Source of the DNA: Bacillota bacterium
GTDB taxonomy: Bacteria > Bacillota > Clostridia > Christensenellales > CAG-138
Direction of reading: 5' to 3'
DNA: 64,000 bases
Assembly (NCBI GenBank): GCA_023435025.1
Contig: JAEYSE010000032.1
Coordinates: 43,973 to 107,972 of the forward strand
How positions within the stretch are numbered: position 1 is the stretch's first letter; the number at the start of each line of letters is the position of its first letter. The translations under genes and the position numbers were made by a program. The notes below the pieces were generated by a model. It did no database searches. It worked only from the letters and a program-made list of their open reading frames with translations, and was not told the DNA's origin. This document shows, in pieces, positions 53,278 through 62,242 of this stretch.

Positions 53278-53436
53278 CATCTGATGCGCCTGACGGATAA
53301 TCCCGCTGTCCTCGACCCCCTGCGCTTCCTGCGTCAGCGCGAAATCAACCACTTCCAGCGTTTTGGCGAGTGCCTGATGATCGTACAGGATATGGCCTGC
53401 CAGAAGCGGCCTGTGCGCGAAGGGCGCTGCAGCTAA
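53253..53436 (+). CDS. cotJC: CotJC, 3-prime segment (codons 136-196)
   Basis: Continues EQKARATYEHLMRL, then PLRFLRQREINHFQRFGE with ligand H169, the CotJC/Mn-catalase C-terminal motif, and ends in a short basic tail and stop at 53436. It is 33 residues from E136 to H169, the Mn-catalase spacing. It has no start codon or ribosome site of its own within the family region, so it can be expressed only after joining. Confidence 0.95.
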
Positions 53437-53441
53437 TCGAT

Positions 53442-53665
53442 TTTCGAAAAAGTGTTCCACTTTTTCGAGTTTTCCGTGCAGGGCTTGACGTAGCAGCCCT
53501 GCACGCAAGGTGTCCGATTTGACGCGCATGCACCCGAATGACACATTCGGGTATTCTACAAGGAATGATGTGCAGCCAAGGCTGCACAACCAATCGTCAA
53601 ATCGGACGGATTTATATGAACGCTTCTCAGTTTCTTACATTTGCAGGGCGACGGAGCGCCTCGCC
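53442..53665. repeat. Dispersed structured intergenic repeat, copy B
   Basis: 224 bp colinear with copy A at 16474-16637. It has two 5-prime hairpins (CGAAAAAGTG / CACTTTTTCG and GTGCAGGGCT / AGCCCTGCAC) and an insertion of about 60 bp between the arms GTCCGATTT (53512-53520) and AAATCGGAC (53599-53607); the insert holds the hairpins ACCCGAATG / CATTCGGGT and GTGCAGCC / GGCTGCAC. It begins 5 bp after the cotJC stop and faces the end of the aminotransferase gene, so it may terminate both. Confidence 0.75.
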
Positions 53666-53737
53666 TATGTTAGAACAAACTGTAATGAAGTTTAACGGCT
53701 GTCGGAATTTCCGGCAGCCGCTCTTGTGTTTAAGATG

Positions 53738-54925
53738 TTAGATGCTTTCTTTTACCAGCCTGCCCAGCCGCTCCATGCCAATTGCGATGCGCTCTGGCGT
53801 GGCGGAAGAGAAGTTGAGGCGTATGGTGTTCTGCCCCATGCTCTCCGGCCTTATGTAGAAGTACTGGCCGGGGATAAACGCCACCTTAAATTCACTTGTC
53901 GCCCGTTTGAGCATGGCGGGCACGTCCGGGGTTCCGGGCAGCTCGCCCCATACGAACAGACCGCCCTCCGGCCTAGTATAGCGGAAGGACGCGGGAAAAT
54001 GCGCTTCTATGCCTGCAAGCATCGTACGGAGCCGTTCTGCGTACATGGGGATGATGTTGTTTAAATGCCCCGGCAGAAGACCACGGCGCAAAAACATATC
54101 CGCAATGGCCTGGGTGAGGTTGGAGGTATGCGTATCGCTGCTCTGCTTGGCGACGGTAAGCTTCTTTGTGATTTCCGGCGTAGCCACCAAAGCCCCCACG
54201 CGAAGCCCAGGAGAGAGTATTTTGCTAAAACTGTTGAGCAGTATGACGTTTCCCGATTGATCAAACGTCTTGATCGGCGGCACGGGCGAGCCGCTATATC
54301 TGAGATCGCAATATGGGTCGTCCTCGACTACGATGATATCGTACTTCGCGGCAAGCTCCGCGATTGCCCTTCTCCGCTCTATGCCCAGCGTCTTGCCCGT
54401 GGGGTTCTGGAACGTGGGGATCACGTAGAACAGCTTGGGCCTGTGCGCGCGGATCTTCTCCTCCAGGTCGTTAAGGTCCACGCCTTCGTCGTCCATATTC
54501 ACCGGCACGCAGTTTGCCTGGTAGGTGTGAAACGCTTGAAGGGAACCTAAAAACGTAGGGGATTCCACGAGCACGACGTCGCCGGGATCAATAAACACCT
54601 TGGCAACGAGATCCACGCCCTGCATGGAGCCGGTGAGCGTCAGTACGCTCTCCTCCCCCGCCGTAACACCCTTGGGGCGAGCGATATGTGTCAGATACGA
54701 TTCGCGCAGCGGCATGTAGCCTTCCGTGGTGCCATACTGGAGGATGTTTGCGCCATTTTTCTCCAGCACCTCATGGGCGATCTGCTCCACAAGCTCGATC
54801 GGGAAGGATTCTTTGGCCGGATTTCCGCCGCCAAAGGAAATGATCTCCGGATCTCCCATCAGTTTGAGTATCTCGCGAATCACGCTTCCGGATACATTTT
54901 CCATCCGCTTTGCAAACTTCACCAT
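53738..54925 (-). CDS. Class I/II PLP-dependent aminotransferase
   Basis: 395 residues. The PLP lysine is in NSFSKILSPGLRVGA; the cofactor-binding YVIPTFQNPTGKT and DDPYCDLRYSG are present. It is most like 2-aminoadipate/aromatic-type aminotransferases of the MocR-related group, without the DNA-binding part. Substrate not decided by sequence. Confidence 0.9.
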   Translation of the reverse strand: MVKFAKRMENVSGSVIREILKLMGDPEIISFGGGNPAKESFPIELVEQIAHEVLEKNGANILQYGTTEGYMPLRESYLTHIARPKGVTAGEESVLTLTGSMQGVDLVAKVFIDPGDVVLVESPTFLGSLQAFHTYQANCVPVNMDDEGVDLNDLEEKIRAHRPKLFYVIPTFQNPTGKTLGIERRRAIAELAAKYDIIVVEDDPYCDLRYSGSPVPPIKTFDQSGNVILLNSFSKILSPGLRVGALVATPEITKKLTVAKQSSDTHTSNLTQAIADMFLRRGLLPGHLNNIIPMYAERLRTMLAGIEAHFPASFRYTRPEGGLFVWGELPGTPDVPAMLKRATSEFKVAFIPGQYFYIRPESMGQNTIRLNFSSATPERIAIGMERLGRLVKESI

Positions 54926-55058
54926 TCGCTTATCTCCCCAATCCTTTATTTTAATATGGATATTTATTCAATAGAGCCGTTGAAGTTATTTTAGGCGTAC
55001 ATTGCGGATTGTGCAAGCCTTTCCGGTTGTTTTCTTTTGAAAACCCGCCGCACCGCAT

Positions 55059-55087
55059 TTTACATGCGTAAGCGGCAATGATACAAT
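55059..55087 (+). promoter_or_regulatory. Promoter of dnaX-ybaB-recR
   Basis: TTTACA and TACAAT with a 17-bp spacer, 46 bp before dnaX. A hairpin GCCGC..GCAT / ATGC..GCGGC overlaps the -35. I find no SRP RNA in this gap. Confidence 0.65.
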
Positions 55088-55133
55088 ATTGAAAAGGGTA
55101 TCCCTAGTTTTTATGGATTGCTTAGGAGGAACT

Positions 55134-56840
55134 ATGTCGTATCAGGCGCTCTACCGCAGGTTCCGGCCACGCCGGTTTGAGGACGTCAAAGGGCAGGACC
55201 ACATCACCACCATATTAAAAAACCAGGTGGTTTCCAGCCGTTATGCCCACGCGTACCTCTTCAGCGGCTCCCGCGGAACGGGCAAGACAAGCATCGCCCG
55301 GATATTCGCGCGCGCGGTCAACTGCCTTTCTCCCGCAGATGGCGAGCCTTGCGGCGCTTGCGACGCCTGCCGCCACTCTTTGGAGGAGGATGCAGTGGAT
55401 ATTATAGAGATCGACGCCGCATCCAACACCGGCGTGGACGATATGCGCGCGCTGCTTGAAAAGGTGCGCTTTACGCCGCTGCAGCTATCATACAAGGTCT
55501 ATATTATAGACGAAGTCCATATGCTCTCAAACGCCGCCTCCAACGCGCTGTTAAAGACGCTGGAGGAGCCGCCCGCGCATGTGCTGTTTTTACTGGCCAC
55601 GACGGAGCCGCAGAAGATATTGCCCACCGTCATCTCCCGCTGCCAGCGGTTCGATTTTCACCGGCTTTCGCTTTCGGATATGGTGGGCGTACTGCAGGAT
55701 GTATTGTCCGGCGCGGGCGCGGTTATTGAGGAAGGCGGGCTACTTGCCATCGCCCGCGCGGCGGACGGAGGCATGCGCGATGCTCTAAGCCTTGCCGACC
55801 AATGCCTTGCCTTTTGCGGCGGGCATGTCACAGAGCGCGATGTTTACGATGTGCTTGGCTCCATGCAGCAGGATTTCCTGTTTGACATGGCAGATGCGCT
55901 TTTAAAAGGCGACGCCGCCCACGCGCTTACGCAGTTTGATGCGCTTGTGCGCAGCGGGCGTGACATGGGCGTGTTCACGCAGGACCTTGCCCAGCATCTG
56001 CGCGCACTGCTGCTCGCAAAAGCGTGTGGGGACTGCCGCGAGCTTTTGGACTGCACGCAGGAAACCATGGCCCGCTACCGCGCGCAAGCTCAGAACGCTT
56101 CGCAGGAACGGCTACTGCGTGCGCTGGAACTAATTACAAAATCCCAAGCCGAAATGAAGTGGCTGCGCCAGCCCCGCGTATTGTTGGAGGCCATGCTGGT
56201 GCGTATCTGCCGCCCGGAGGATGAAGGCGCGCTAATCGCGTTGCAGGAGCGTATCGCGCAATTGGAGGCAAAGCTCAGCGGTGCAGTTCCAGTAATCACC
56301 CAGCAGCCCATACCTCCTGCCGCGCCGCAGCCTGTGCAAAACGCGCAAAGGCCGGCGCCCGCAGTTCAGGATACGCCTCCCTGGGATGCGCTTGGGGACG
56401 ACCTCGTCCCTCCGCCGGAGGAGCCCGCATTTTATGCGGACGAGCCGATGGAACAAAAGGCTCCGGCGCAAACAGCGCCCGCGAAGCCCGCTACTCCCGT
56501 GAAACCGGCGGCGCCTGCAAACGGCAGCGCGTTTGATCCGGCCTGGGAGAAGCTCAAGCAATTGCTGCAAAAGCAGAACCTACCGCTGTATATTATGGCG
56601 AATGCGGCGCACAGCGCTATTCGGGAAGGAAATATGCTCACCGCCATGTTCCCGCCCGTACAGTCCACACATGCGACAGCGCTGAGTATCCCCAAGCATC
56701 TTGAGATTTTAAAGAATCTCCTGCAAACAGTGGAGCCGGAACTACAGATCCGCATCGTCGTGGCACAGAAGCCCACCAACGACCCCAAAACCCTAGAAAT
56801 GCAACGCATGTTCGGCGATAAACTGCATATAGAGGGTTAA
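55134..56840 (+). CDS. dnaX: DNA polymerase III subunit tau/gamma
   Basis: The start at 55134 follows AGGAGGA. 568 residues. The clamp-loader ATPase has P-loop GSRGTGKTS, zinc site CLSPADGEPCGACDAC and DEVHMLSNAA. A proline/alanine-rich linker (about 405-475) precedes the tau C-terminal region. The gene heads dnaX-ybaB-recR as in many Firmicutes. Confidence 0.96.
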   Translation: MSYQALYRRFRPRRFEDVKGQDHITTILKNQVVSSRYAHAYLFSGSRGTGKTSIARIFARAVNCLSPADGEPCGACDACRHSLEEDAVDIIEIDAASNTGVDDMRALLEKVRFTPLQLSYKVYIIDEVHMLSNAASNALLKTLEEPPAHVLFLLATTEPQKILPTVISRCQRFDFHRLSLSDMVGVLQDVLSGAGAVIEEGGLLAIARAADGGMRDALSLADQCLAFCGGHVTERDVYDVLGSMQQDFLFDMADALLKGDAAHALTQFDALVRSGRDMGVFTQDLAQHLRALLLAKACGDCRELLDCTQETMARYRAQAQNASQERLLRALELITKSQAEMKWLRQPRVLLEAMLVRICRPEDEGALIALQERIAQLEAKLSGAVPVITQQPIPPAAPQPVQNAQRPAPAVQDTPPWDALGDDLVPPPEEPAFYADEPMEQKAPAQTAPAKPATPVKPAAPANGSAFDPAWEKLKQLLQKQNLPLYIMANAAHSAIREGNMLTAMFPPVQSTHATALSIPKHLEILKNLLQTVEPELQIRIVVAQKPTNDPKTLEMQRMFGDKLHIEG

Positions 56841-56916
56841 GGGCACGCGTTTGTCAAGCCGCGGTCGAATATGATATACTGGACAGAATGAAATAGCAGT
56901 ATCAGGAGGGTCCTAT

Positions 56917-57255
56917 ATGGCAAAGGGTGGTTTCCCCGGTATGGGCGGCGGCATGAATATGCAGCAAATGATGAAACAGGCCCAAAAAATGCAGCAGGAT
57001 ATGGTGCGTAAACAGGAAGAGCTTGGCGCGCGCGAGCTGACCGCGCAGGCGGGCGGCGGCGTGGTAAAAGTTACCGTATACGGCCGCAAGGAAGTCAAGA
57101 ATATCGAAATCGACCCGGCCTGCGTGGACCCGGAAGATGTAGAAATGCTGCAGGATCTGATTACGGCTGCCACCAATGAGGCGCTTCGTATGGCGGATGA
57201 GATGATGAGCGCCGAAATGGGTAAAATCACCGGCGGCCTGAACCTTGGGTTCTAA
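56917..57255 (+). CDS. Nucleoid-associated protein, YbaB/EbfC family
   Basis: 112 residues, start after AGGAGGG. Glycine/methionine-rich N-terminus, then QQMMKQAQKMQQDMVRKQEEL and the VKVTVYGRKEVKNIEIDP beta segment. Binds DNA; adjacent to recR with a 3-bp gap. Confidence 0.95.
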   Translation: MAKGGFPGMGGGMNMQQMMKQAQKMQQDMVRKQEELGARELTAQAGGGVVKVTVYGRKEVKNIEIDPACVDPEDVEMLQDLITAATNEALRMADEMMSAEMGKITGGLNLGF

Positions 57256-57258
57256 TCT

Positions 57259-57858
57259 ATGCTACAGGCCATTGAACCAATCGCACGATTGACCGCGCAG
57301 CTTGCGCGGCTTCCCGGTATCGGTATGAAAAGCGCACAGCGCCTCGCGTACCACATGCTGGAGGTGCCAAAAGGTCAGGCAGCCGAGCTTGCACAGGCGA
57401 TACTGCACGCACGGGAAACAGTGTTTTGCTGCCCGGTTTGCGGCAGCTATACGGATACCGCCCCCTGCGCGCTCTGTGCGGATACGGCGCGGGATAACGG
57501 CGTAATCTGCGTGGTGCAGGACGCGCGTGACGTACTGGCCATGGAAAAATCCCGTGAGTTCGGCGGCAGATATCATGTGCTGCAGGGCTCCCTTTCCCCT
57601 ATGGACGGCGTAGGCCCGGATGATATCCGCATACGGGAGCTAGTCGAACGGGTGGACAAGGGTGGCGTAAAAGAAATTATACTCGCTACCAACCCGGATG
57701 TGGAGGGCGAGGCAACCGCCTCCTATATCGCAAAGCTGCTGAAAACAAAAAATGTGCGCGTCACAAGAATCGCGCACGGCATTCCCATAGGTGGGAATCT
57801 TGAATATATCGATGAAGTCACGCTGGGCAAGGCGCTCACAGGAAGACGGGAAATGTAA
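57259..57858 (+). CDS. recR: Recombination protein RecR
   Basis: 199 residues. Helix-hairpin-helix ARLPGIGMKSAQRLA, zinc finger CCPVCG ... CALCAD and a Toprim domain (CVVQDARDVLAMEKS). Complete. Acts with RecO/RecF at gaps. Confidence 0.96.
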   Translation: MLQAIEPIARLTAQLARLPGIGMKSAQRLAYHMLEVPKGQAAELAQAILHARETVFCCPVCGSYTDTAPCALCADTARDNGVICVVQDARDVLAMEKSREFGGRYHVLQGSLSPMDGVGPDDIRIRELVERVDKGGVKEIILATNPDVEGEATASYIAKLLKTKNVRVTRIAHGIPIGGNLEYIDEVTLGKALTGRREM

Positions 57859-58043
57859 TTTCCACACCCTTTTTGTTTTGGTAGATTTTATGCGACCATT
57901 TATGCTTCTTCCATAAACTTTTTGTGAATTTCCTGTGTCATGCAACCAAAATGGTTGATCTATCGTCTATAGTATGAATAGTGCGTGAACATGCTTTTAC
58001 GCAAACAGTGCGCAAGGATGCGCCATCGGAGGGGAGGGATCGC

Positions 58044-59081
58044 ATGGGCAAAGGATTTCGGCTATTGAGCGCATTGCTCGTCTGCCTGATCTTAAGCGCA
58101 TGTACGCCGATTCCACCCGCCACAAACGTGGTGGTTTCTTCGCCTGCCGCGGAAGAACGTTTGCTTTCGGATTTGCGCGCACAGTACCGAAACGCCTCCC
58201 TCATTGTTTCGGGCGAATGCACGGGTAACCATATCGATGCTTCGGGCAATACCTGTTATGATCTTAACATTACAAAAGTCTATGCCGGAAATGCCCAAAT
58301 AGGCGATATCGTTCATTGTACCACGGGCCCCATGAATACAGGCGAGACTTATCTTCTTTTCCTTGGTACGGGCGAAGACGTTAACTACGCGGAGGATCTG
58401 ACCGGATACTCCCTGATTTCCGGCGCGCCAATGCCCATTGTAGACAGCGAAGTCATTTGGGACGGGAAGCGAATTTCCCTGGATGCGCTCCAGAAGGAAA
58501 TTCAGGCTCTTTCTACCGTCATCAGTGCACCCGCTCCTGTTTACTACTATGACTCCGTTTCTTCTCTTACGTTGGCTGCCGACGAAATATTCATCGGCAA
58601 GGTGACGCGGTTCCCGCAGATGAAGGACACCGCATTTTCCGTACGCAACGGCGGCGCAGTGGAAAAGGCACAGTACTCGGCTTCCATTGTAACAATAGAA
58701 GCTTACGGCGTCATGAAGGGCGCGTTGTCCTACGGGGATGAACTGAACATGGTATTCAGCCCGGAAAGAATTGGCGGCATGATGGACGCCACAACGCTGC
58801 AGCACATGGAGCTTACCGCCGGGCAAACTCCCCGTCTGCAATTGGGCGGTGTTTATGTGTTCTTCCTTACAAAAGGGCCGGACAGCAAACAGCCCTACCA
58901 TTTCACGGTAAACCCGCTGCAGGGCGTACTTCCGCTCTCCGGCGATACGCTGCATGTGCCCGCCGCCAACATCCCGCTTAAGCCCTACGATAAGCTTTCC
59001 GCGCTTGTGCAGGCTATAAAATCCGCGCAGGCGGTAACGCCGCCCCGGGAAGATTCTCCCGCTCTGGTGGTGGAAGAGTAA
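58044..59081 (+). CDS. Lipoprotein of unknown function (345 aa)
   Basis: The start at 58044 follows GGAGGGGAGGG. The signal ends LLVCLILSAC, a lipobox. Two similar beta-rich halves (SLIVSGECTGNHI ... and DEIFIGKVTRFPQM ...) suggest an internal duplication. The motif YLLFLGTGE / YVFFLTKGPD recurs in both. No family name is known to me. Surface protein by signal. Confidence 0.75.
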   Translation: MGKGFRLLSALLVCLILSACTPIPPATNVVVSSPAAEERLLSDLRAQYRNASLIVSGECTGNHIDASGNTCYDLNITKVYAGNAQIGDIVHCTTGPMNTGETYLLFLGTGEDVNYAEDLTGYSLISGAPMPIVDSEVIWDGKRISLDALQKEIQALSTVISAPAPVYYYDSVSSLTLAADEIFIGKVTRFPQMKDTAFSVRNGGAVEKAQYSASIVTIEAYGVMKGALSYGDELNMVFSPERIGGMMDATTLQHMELTAGQTPRLQLGGVYVFFLTKGPDSKQPYHFTVNPLQGVLPLSGDTLHVPAANIPLKPYDKLSALVQAIKSAQAVTPPREDSPALVVEE

Positions 59082-59107
59082 ATTTCCTCATGCAAACAAT
59101 ACCTATC

Positions 59108-59131
59108 AGGCGCATATTGCGCCTTTTTTTA
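59108..59131 (+). terminator. Terminator of the lipoprotein gene
   Basis: AGGCGCA / TGCGCCT with a three-base loop, followed by a run of eight T. Confidence 0.9.
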
Positions 59132-59255
59132 TTTCGTTTATGCTATGCCATATAGACTGTTGATGTCAGTTTTACTTTTTGCGTTTATTTTTATAGCATA
59201 ATCCACTTAACATGCTTTACAATGGAGTGGACTACCCCTGCATATAAGGAGTCAT

Positions 59256-60419
59256 ATGAAAAACTTCAGGCGTCACATTTGGATATACCGGTTTTTCCGC
59301 CAACCCGTCAAGCTGTTTTTAAAGCTGCGCTTTGGGTATACCTGGGCAAAGGAGAATGCACTCCCCTCCCCCTGTATCATTCTTAGTAACCACAATACCA
59401 ACTACGACCCACTCATGGTGGGGGCAAGCTACCGTGAGCACATGTACTTTGTGGCGGGGGAACACGTATTGCGGGCGGGATTCGCTTCCAAGCTGCTGCA
59501 AGCCTTTTTTGCCCCCATCTCCCGCGTAAAAGGAACGACAGACGCGCGCACGGTAATGGAAGTCCTGAAATCCATTCACGCGGGCCGTAACGTATGCATA
59601 TTTGCGGAAGGGGACCGCTCTTTCAACGGCCTCACCCGCGATATCCTACCTTCCACAGGGAAGCTTGTACGCGCAAGCGGCGCTGCGCTTGTTACCTACC
59701 GCATAGAAGGCGGGTATTTTGCCTCTCCGCGTTGGTCCAAGACTATCCGGCGCGGGAAAATGCGTGGCTATGAGGTCGCCCGCTATTCCCCCGAAGAACT
59801 CAAAAGCATGACTAACGAAGAGGTCAGCGCCATCATCGCGCGCGACCTAAGCGAGGATGCCTACGCCCGCCAGAATGTGGAGCATGTGCGCTTTGTTGGC
59901 AAGCGCCTTGCCGAAGGCATTGAGGCAGGGCTTTACCTCTGCCCTTCCTGCGAGCGAGTGGGAACGATAACGAGTAAGGACGACCAGTTTGCATGCGACT
60001 GCGGCCTGCATGGCCGCTATACGGAATACGGCATACTCGAAGGCGACTCCCTCCCCTTTTCCACCATTACGGACTGGGATCTTTGGCAGACGGAAGCATT
60101 CTTTGCGCGCGCTTTGGCCGCATCCAACGACGATTTGCTGTTTGAGGACGCCGGGCAAAAATTCTTTCGCTTAAGGCCTAAGGAAGAACCACTTGCACAA
60201 GGAACGCTGCGGATGTATGGCGACCGGTTTGTGATCGGCGAAAAATCCGTGGACTTAAAAGAGATTGCGAACCTTGCAATACACGGCCGAATGACGATCG
60301 TATTCAGCACCCATGACGGACAATATTTTGAGTTGAAATCCTCAATCGACCGCAGCGCCCCCAAGTACGAAGTCGCCTGGCGCGCCTGTTTGGAACGTGA
60401 ACGCCGAGCGAATACATAA
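59256..60419 (+). CDS. Acyltransferase (PlsC-like) with a zinc-ribbon C-terminal domain
   Basis: 387 residues. The PlsC domain (about 30-215) has the HX4D box NHNTNYDP and FAEGDRSFNG. Then four cysteines in two pairs (LCPSCERV ... ACDCGLHG) form a likely zinc ribbon, and a beta-rich tail follows. Its C-terminal half is not in standard PlsC enzymes. Probably lipid or polymer acylation; substrate unknown. Confidence 0.85.
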   Translation: MKNFRRHIWIYRFFRQPVKLFLKLRFGYTWAKENALPSPCIILSNHNTNYDPLMVGASYREHMYFVAGEHVLRAGFASKLLQAFFAPISRVKGTTDARTVMEVLKSIHAGRNVCIFAEGDRSFNGLTRDILPSTGKLVRASGAALVTYRIEGGYFASPRWSKTIRRGKMRGYEVARYSPEELKSMTNEEVSAIIARDLSEDAYARQNVEHVRFVGKRLAEGIEAGLYLCPSCERVGTITSKDDQFACDCGLHGRYTEYGILEGDSLPFSTITDWDLWQTEAFFARALAASNDDLLFEDAGQKFFRLRPKEEPLAQGTLRMYGDRFVIGEKSVDLKEIANLAIHGRMTIVFSTHDGQYFELKSSIDRSAPKYEVAWRACLERERRANT

Positions 60420-60435
60420 AGCCATACAAAATAAC

Positions 60436-60474
60436 AAGCGTGATTTGAGGATTTGTTCAAATCACGCTTTTTTT
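60436..60474 (+). terminator. Terminator of the acyltransferase gene
   Basis: A 13-bp stem AAGCGTGATTTGA / TCAAATCACGCTT, then a T run. Very strong. Confidence 0.92.
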
Positions 60475-60534
60475 ATACGGTATCGGCTAGTACGTGGTGC
60501 AGGTCACGCTTATGCTTGCTGCACTCTCAACCGT

Positions 60535-61188
60535 TCATCGTAACTGTTGAACCTCTTTTAACACCCTGTCGAATATGCCCTTTTCAAGCACAACGTTATG
60601 CCCCGAGACACAGATGTCAAAGTCCATTGCCTGATACTTCAGCACGGTATCGATATAAACCTGCATTTGCGTATCGACATTGGGCACGATCTCATCAAGA
60701 TTATCGCCGATGTTGTCCCCAACGTCCAGCACCTTCTCCTCTTCGTCAAGGATGCTGATGCAATCGGCCGTATGCCCAGGCGTATGGAATACCTTTATCT
60801 TATCGTCCGGAAAATACAGGGCATCATTAAACAGTAAATTGGGAAGGCACAGCTCGACCTCTCCGAAGCAGAACCGTTTGTTTTTGTCCAGCGTTTCTTC
60901 CCATTTTTCCAATATGATCTGTCTGCAAAGCGTATGCGAGATAATCGGGCAATCCCTAAACACATGGTTGCCCCAGACATGGTCCCAGTGGTAGTGCGTA
61001 TTGATAACGATGAGCGGTTTCCTGTCGCTTTTTAGATACTCCTGAATGGGCGCAACGCTCAAGGAGCCCAGGCCTGTATCGATCAGGTAATTATACTTGT
61101 TGCCCATAATCAGGTGGATATTCAAGTCCCAATCCGTAACGGGAAATTTGAAGAGGACGTGTCTGTTCTTTATTTTCTCGATCTTCAT
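60535..61188 (-). CDS. MBL-fold metallo-hydrolase
   Basis: 217 residues. Metal motif NTHYHWDHVWGNH, then HTPGHTADC and the final His in CVSGHNVVL. A soluble hydrolase of unknown substrate; the length is that of small glyoxalase-II-like members. Confidence 0.9.
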   Translation of the reverse strand: MKIEKIKNRHVLFKFPVTDWDLNIHLIMGNKYNYLIDTGLGSLSVAPIQEYLKSDRKPLIVINTHYHWDHVWGNHVFRDCPIISHTLCRQIILEKWEETLDKNKRFCFGEVELCLPNLLFNDALYFPDDKIKVFHTPGHTADCISILDEEEKVLDVGDNIGDNLDEIVPNVDTQMQVYIDTVLKYQAMDFDICVSGHNVVLEKGIFDRVLKEVQQLR

Positions 61189-61303
61189 AAGCTTCTCCCA
61201 TATTCAGCCGTACGCTGTGCACCGCCGATCGAGACGGATCATACAGGGACATCCTACCATATAAAGTCAAGAGAAGCCAACATTTCTCTATAGCTTATCC
61301 TCC

Positions 61304-61969
61304 TCAGTCCGGCGTTGTCAGAGAAACGTCGGCCATGGAGATCTTATCGATGATGAACGCGGCGATGGATTTGTCGAGCGCGATGTTTGCTTCCAAATCG
61401 ACGTCACTTTTCCGGAACGCAACGAGGATGTAGTAATCCTGAAACAAGACGTGAACGTCGCCATTGAGGTTCACATAAAAGGCTTTGTCACCCAGGCCGG
61501 TAATATCGACTGTTCTGTCGTAATAGGTTTTTCTGAAATCGTCAAACGCCCATTCAGCGTCATGTCCTTGTTCGAGCTCGGCCGGAGAAATCAGGCCGTT
61601 CTGTATCAGATATAGGCCAGCCAAAATTGAATCCGTATAATCGACGCCTTCGTTTGGCAATTCATACATATAGCTGCCTGATGTCTCGCCGGTCTCCGAC
61701 ACTCCCGCTGAGTCGAAAGAAGCCGTAACCGCTTGGCCTACAAACCCCGTGGCTTCTGCGGCCGAGAGCAGTTCCTCAACGGTTAAGACCGGGGGGACAG
61801 GCGTGGCCTCAGGGGGCGCCGTTTCCGTTCCTTCCGGGATGATCTGCGGCAAAGGCGAGGCCGTCGGGGTGGATGCGATTCGTTCCGGGACGCCGGAGGG
61901 CTTATCGCCGCAGGCTGCCAGCAATGCGACGAGGATCATGATTAAAACGAATAAGAAATGCTTTCTCAT
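61304..61969 (-). CDS. Lipoprotein of unknown function (221 aa)
   Basis: The start at 61969 follows GGAGGAAAC. Signal MILVALLAACG, then a Thr/Pro/Glu linker (about 23-60), then one globular domain. The domain could be DUF4358-like, but I am unsure. The window shows no partner. Confidence 0.7.
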   Translation of the reverse strand: MRKHFLFVLIMILVALLAACGDKPSGVPERIASTPTASPLPQIIPEGTETAPPEATPVPPVLTVEELLSAAEATGFVGQAVTASFDSAGVSETGETSGSYMYELPNEGVDYTDSILAGLYLIQNGLISPAELEQGHDAEWAFDDFRKTYYDRTVDITGLGDKAFYVNLNGDVHVLFQDYYILVAFRKSDVDLEANIALDKSIAAFIIDKISMADVSLTTPD

Positions 61970-62182
61970 TGCTGTTTCCTCCGGTATGAAATGAAGTAAT
62001 AAAATGATACCATTTTGGTACAATTTGTCAATTACACAGAAGTAAAACGCAGACCACAATGCAAACTGGCCTACGCGGAAATGAAAAGAAGTTCATGGAA
62101 GGCCAAGCGTGAGCTGGATCTTACACAGCGGCAAGTTCGGGCGACCTACCCTGTTACCATAAAGAGCGAGAACCTTATGGCA

Positions 62183-62226
62183 TATAAAAAGCCGATACTT
62201 GTCGGATGACGCAGGTATCGGCTTTC
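62183..62226 (-). terminator. Terminator of the DUF4317 gene
   Basis: An imperfect 13-bp stem (AAAGCCGATACxTG / CAxGTATCGGCTTT) followed on the minus strand by TTTTTATAT. The plus-strand side also carries T residues. Confidence 0.8.
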
Positions 62227-62242
62227 TCTATATCCGGTTCAC

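Noticed and set aside
54926..55133. SRP RNA upstream of dnaX
   Set aside because: The gap lacks the conserved SRP Alu and tetraloop sequences; only a promoter and a small hairpin are visible.
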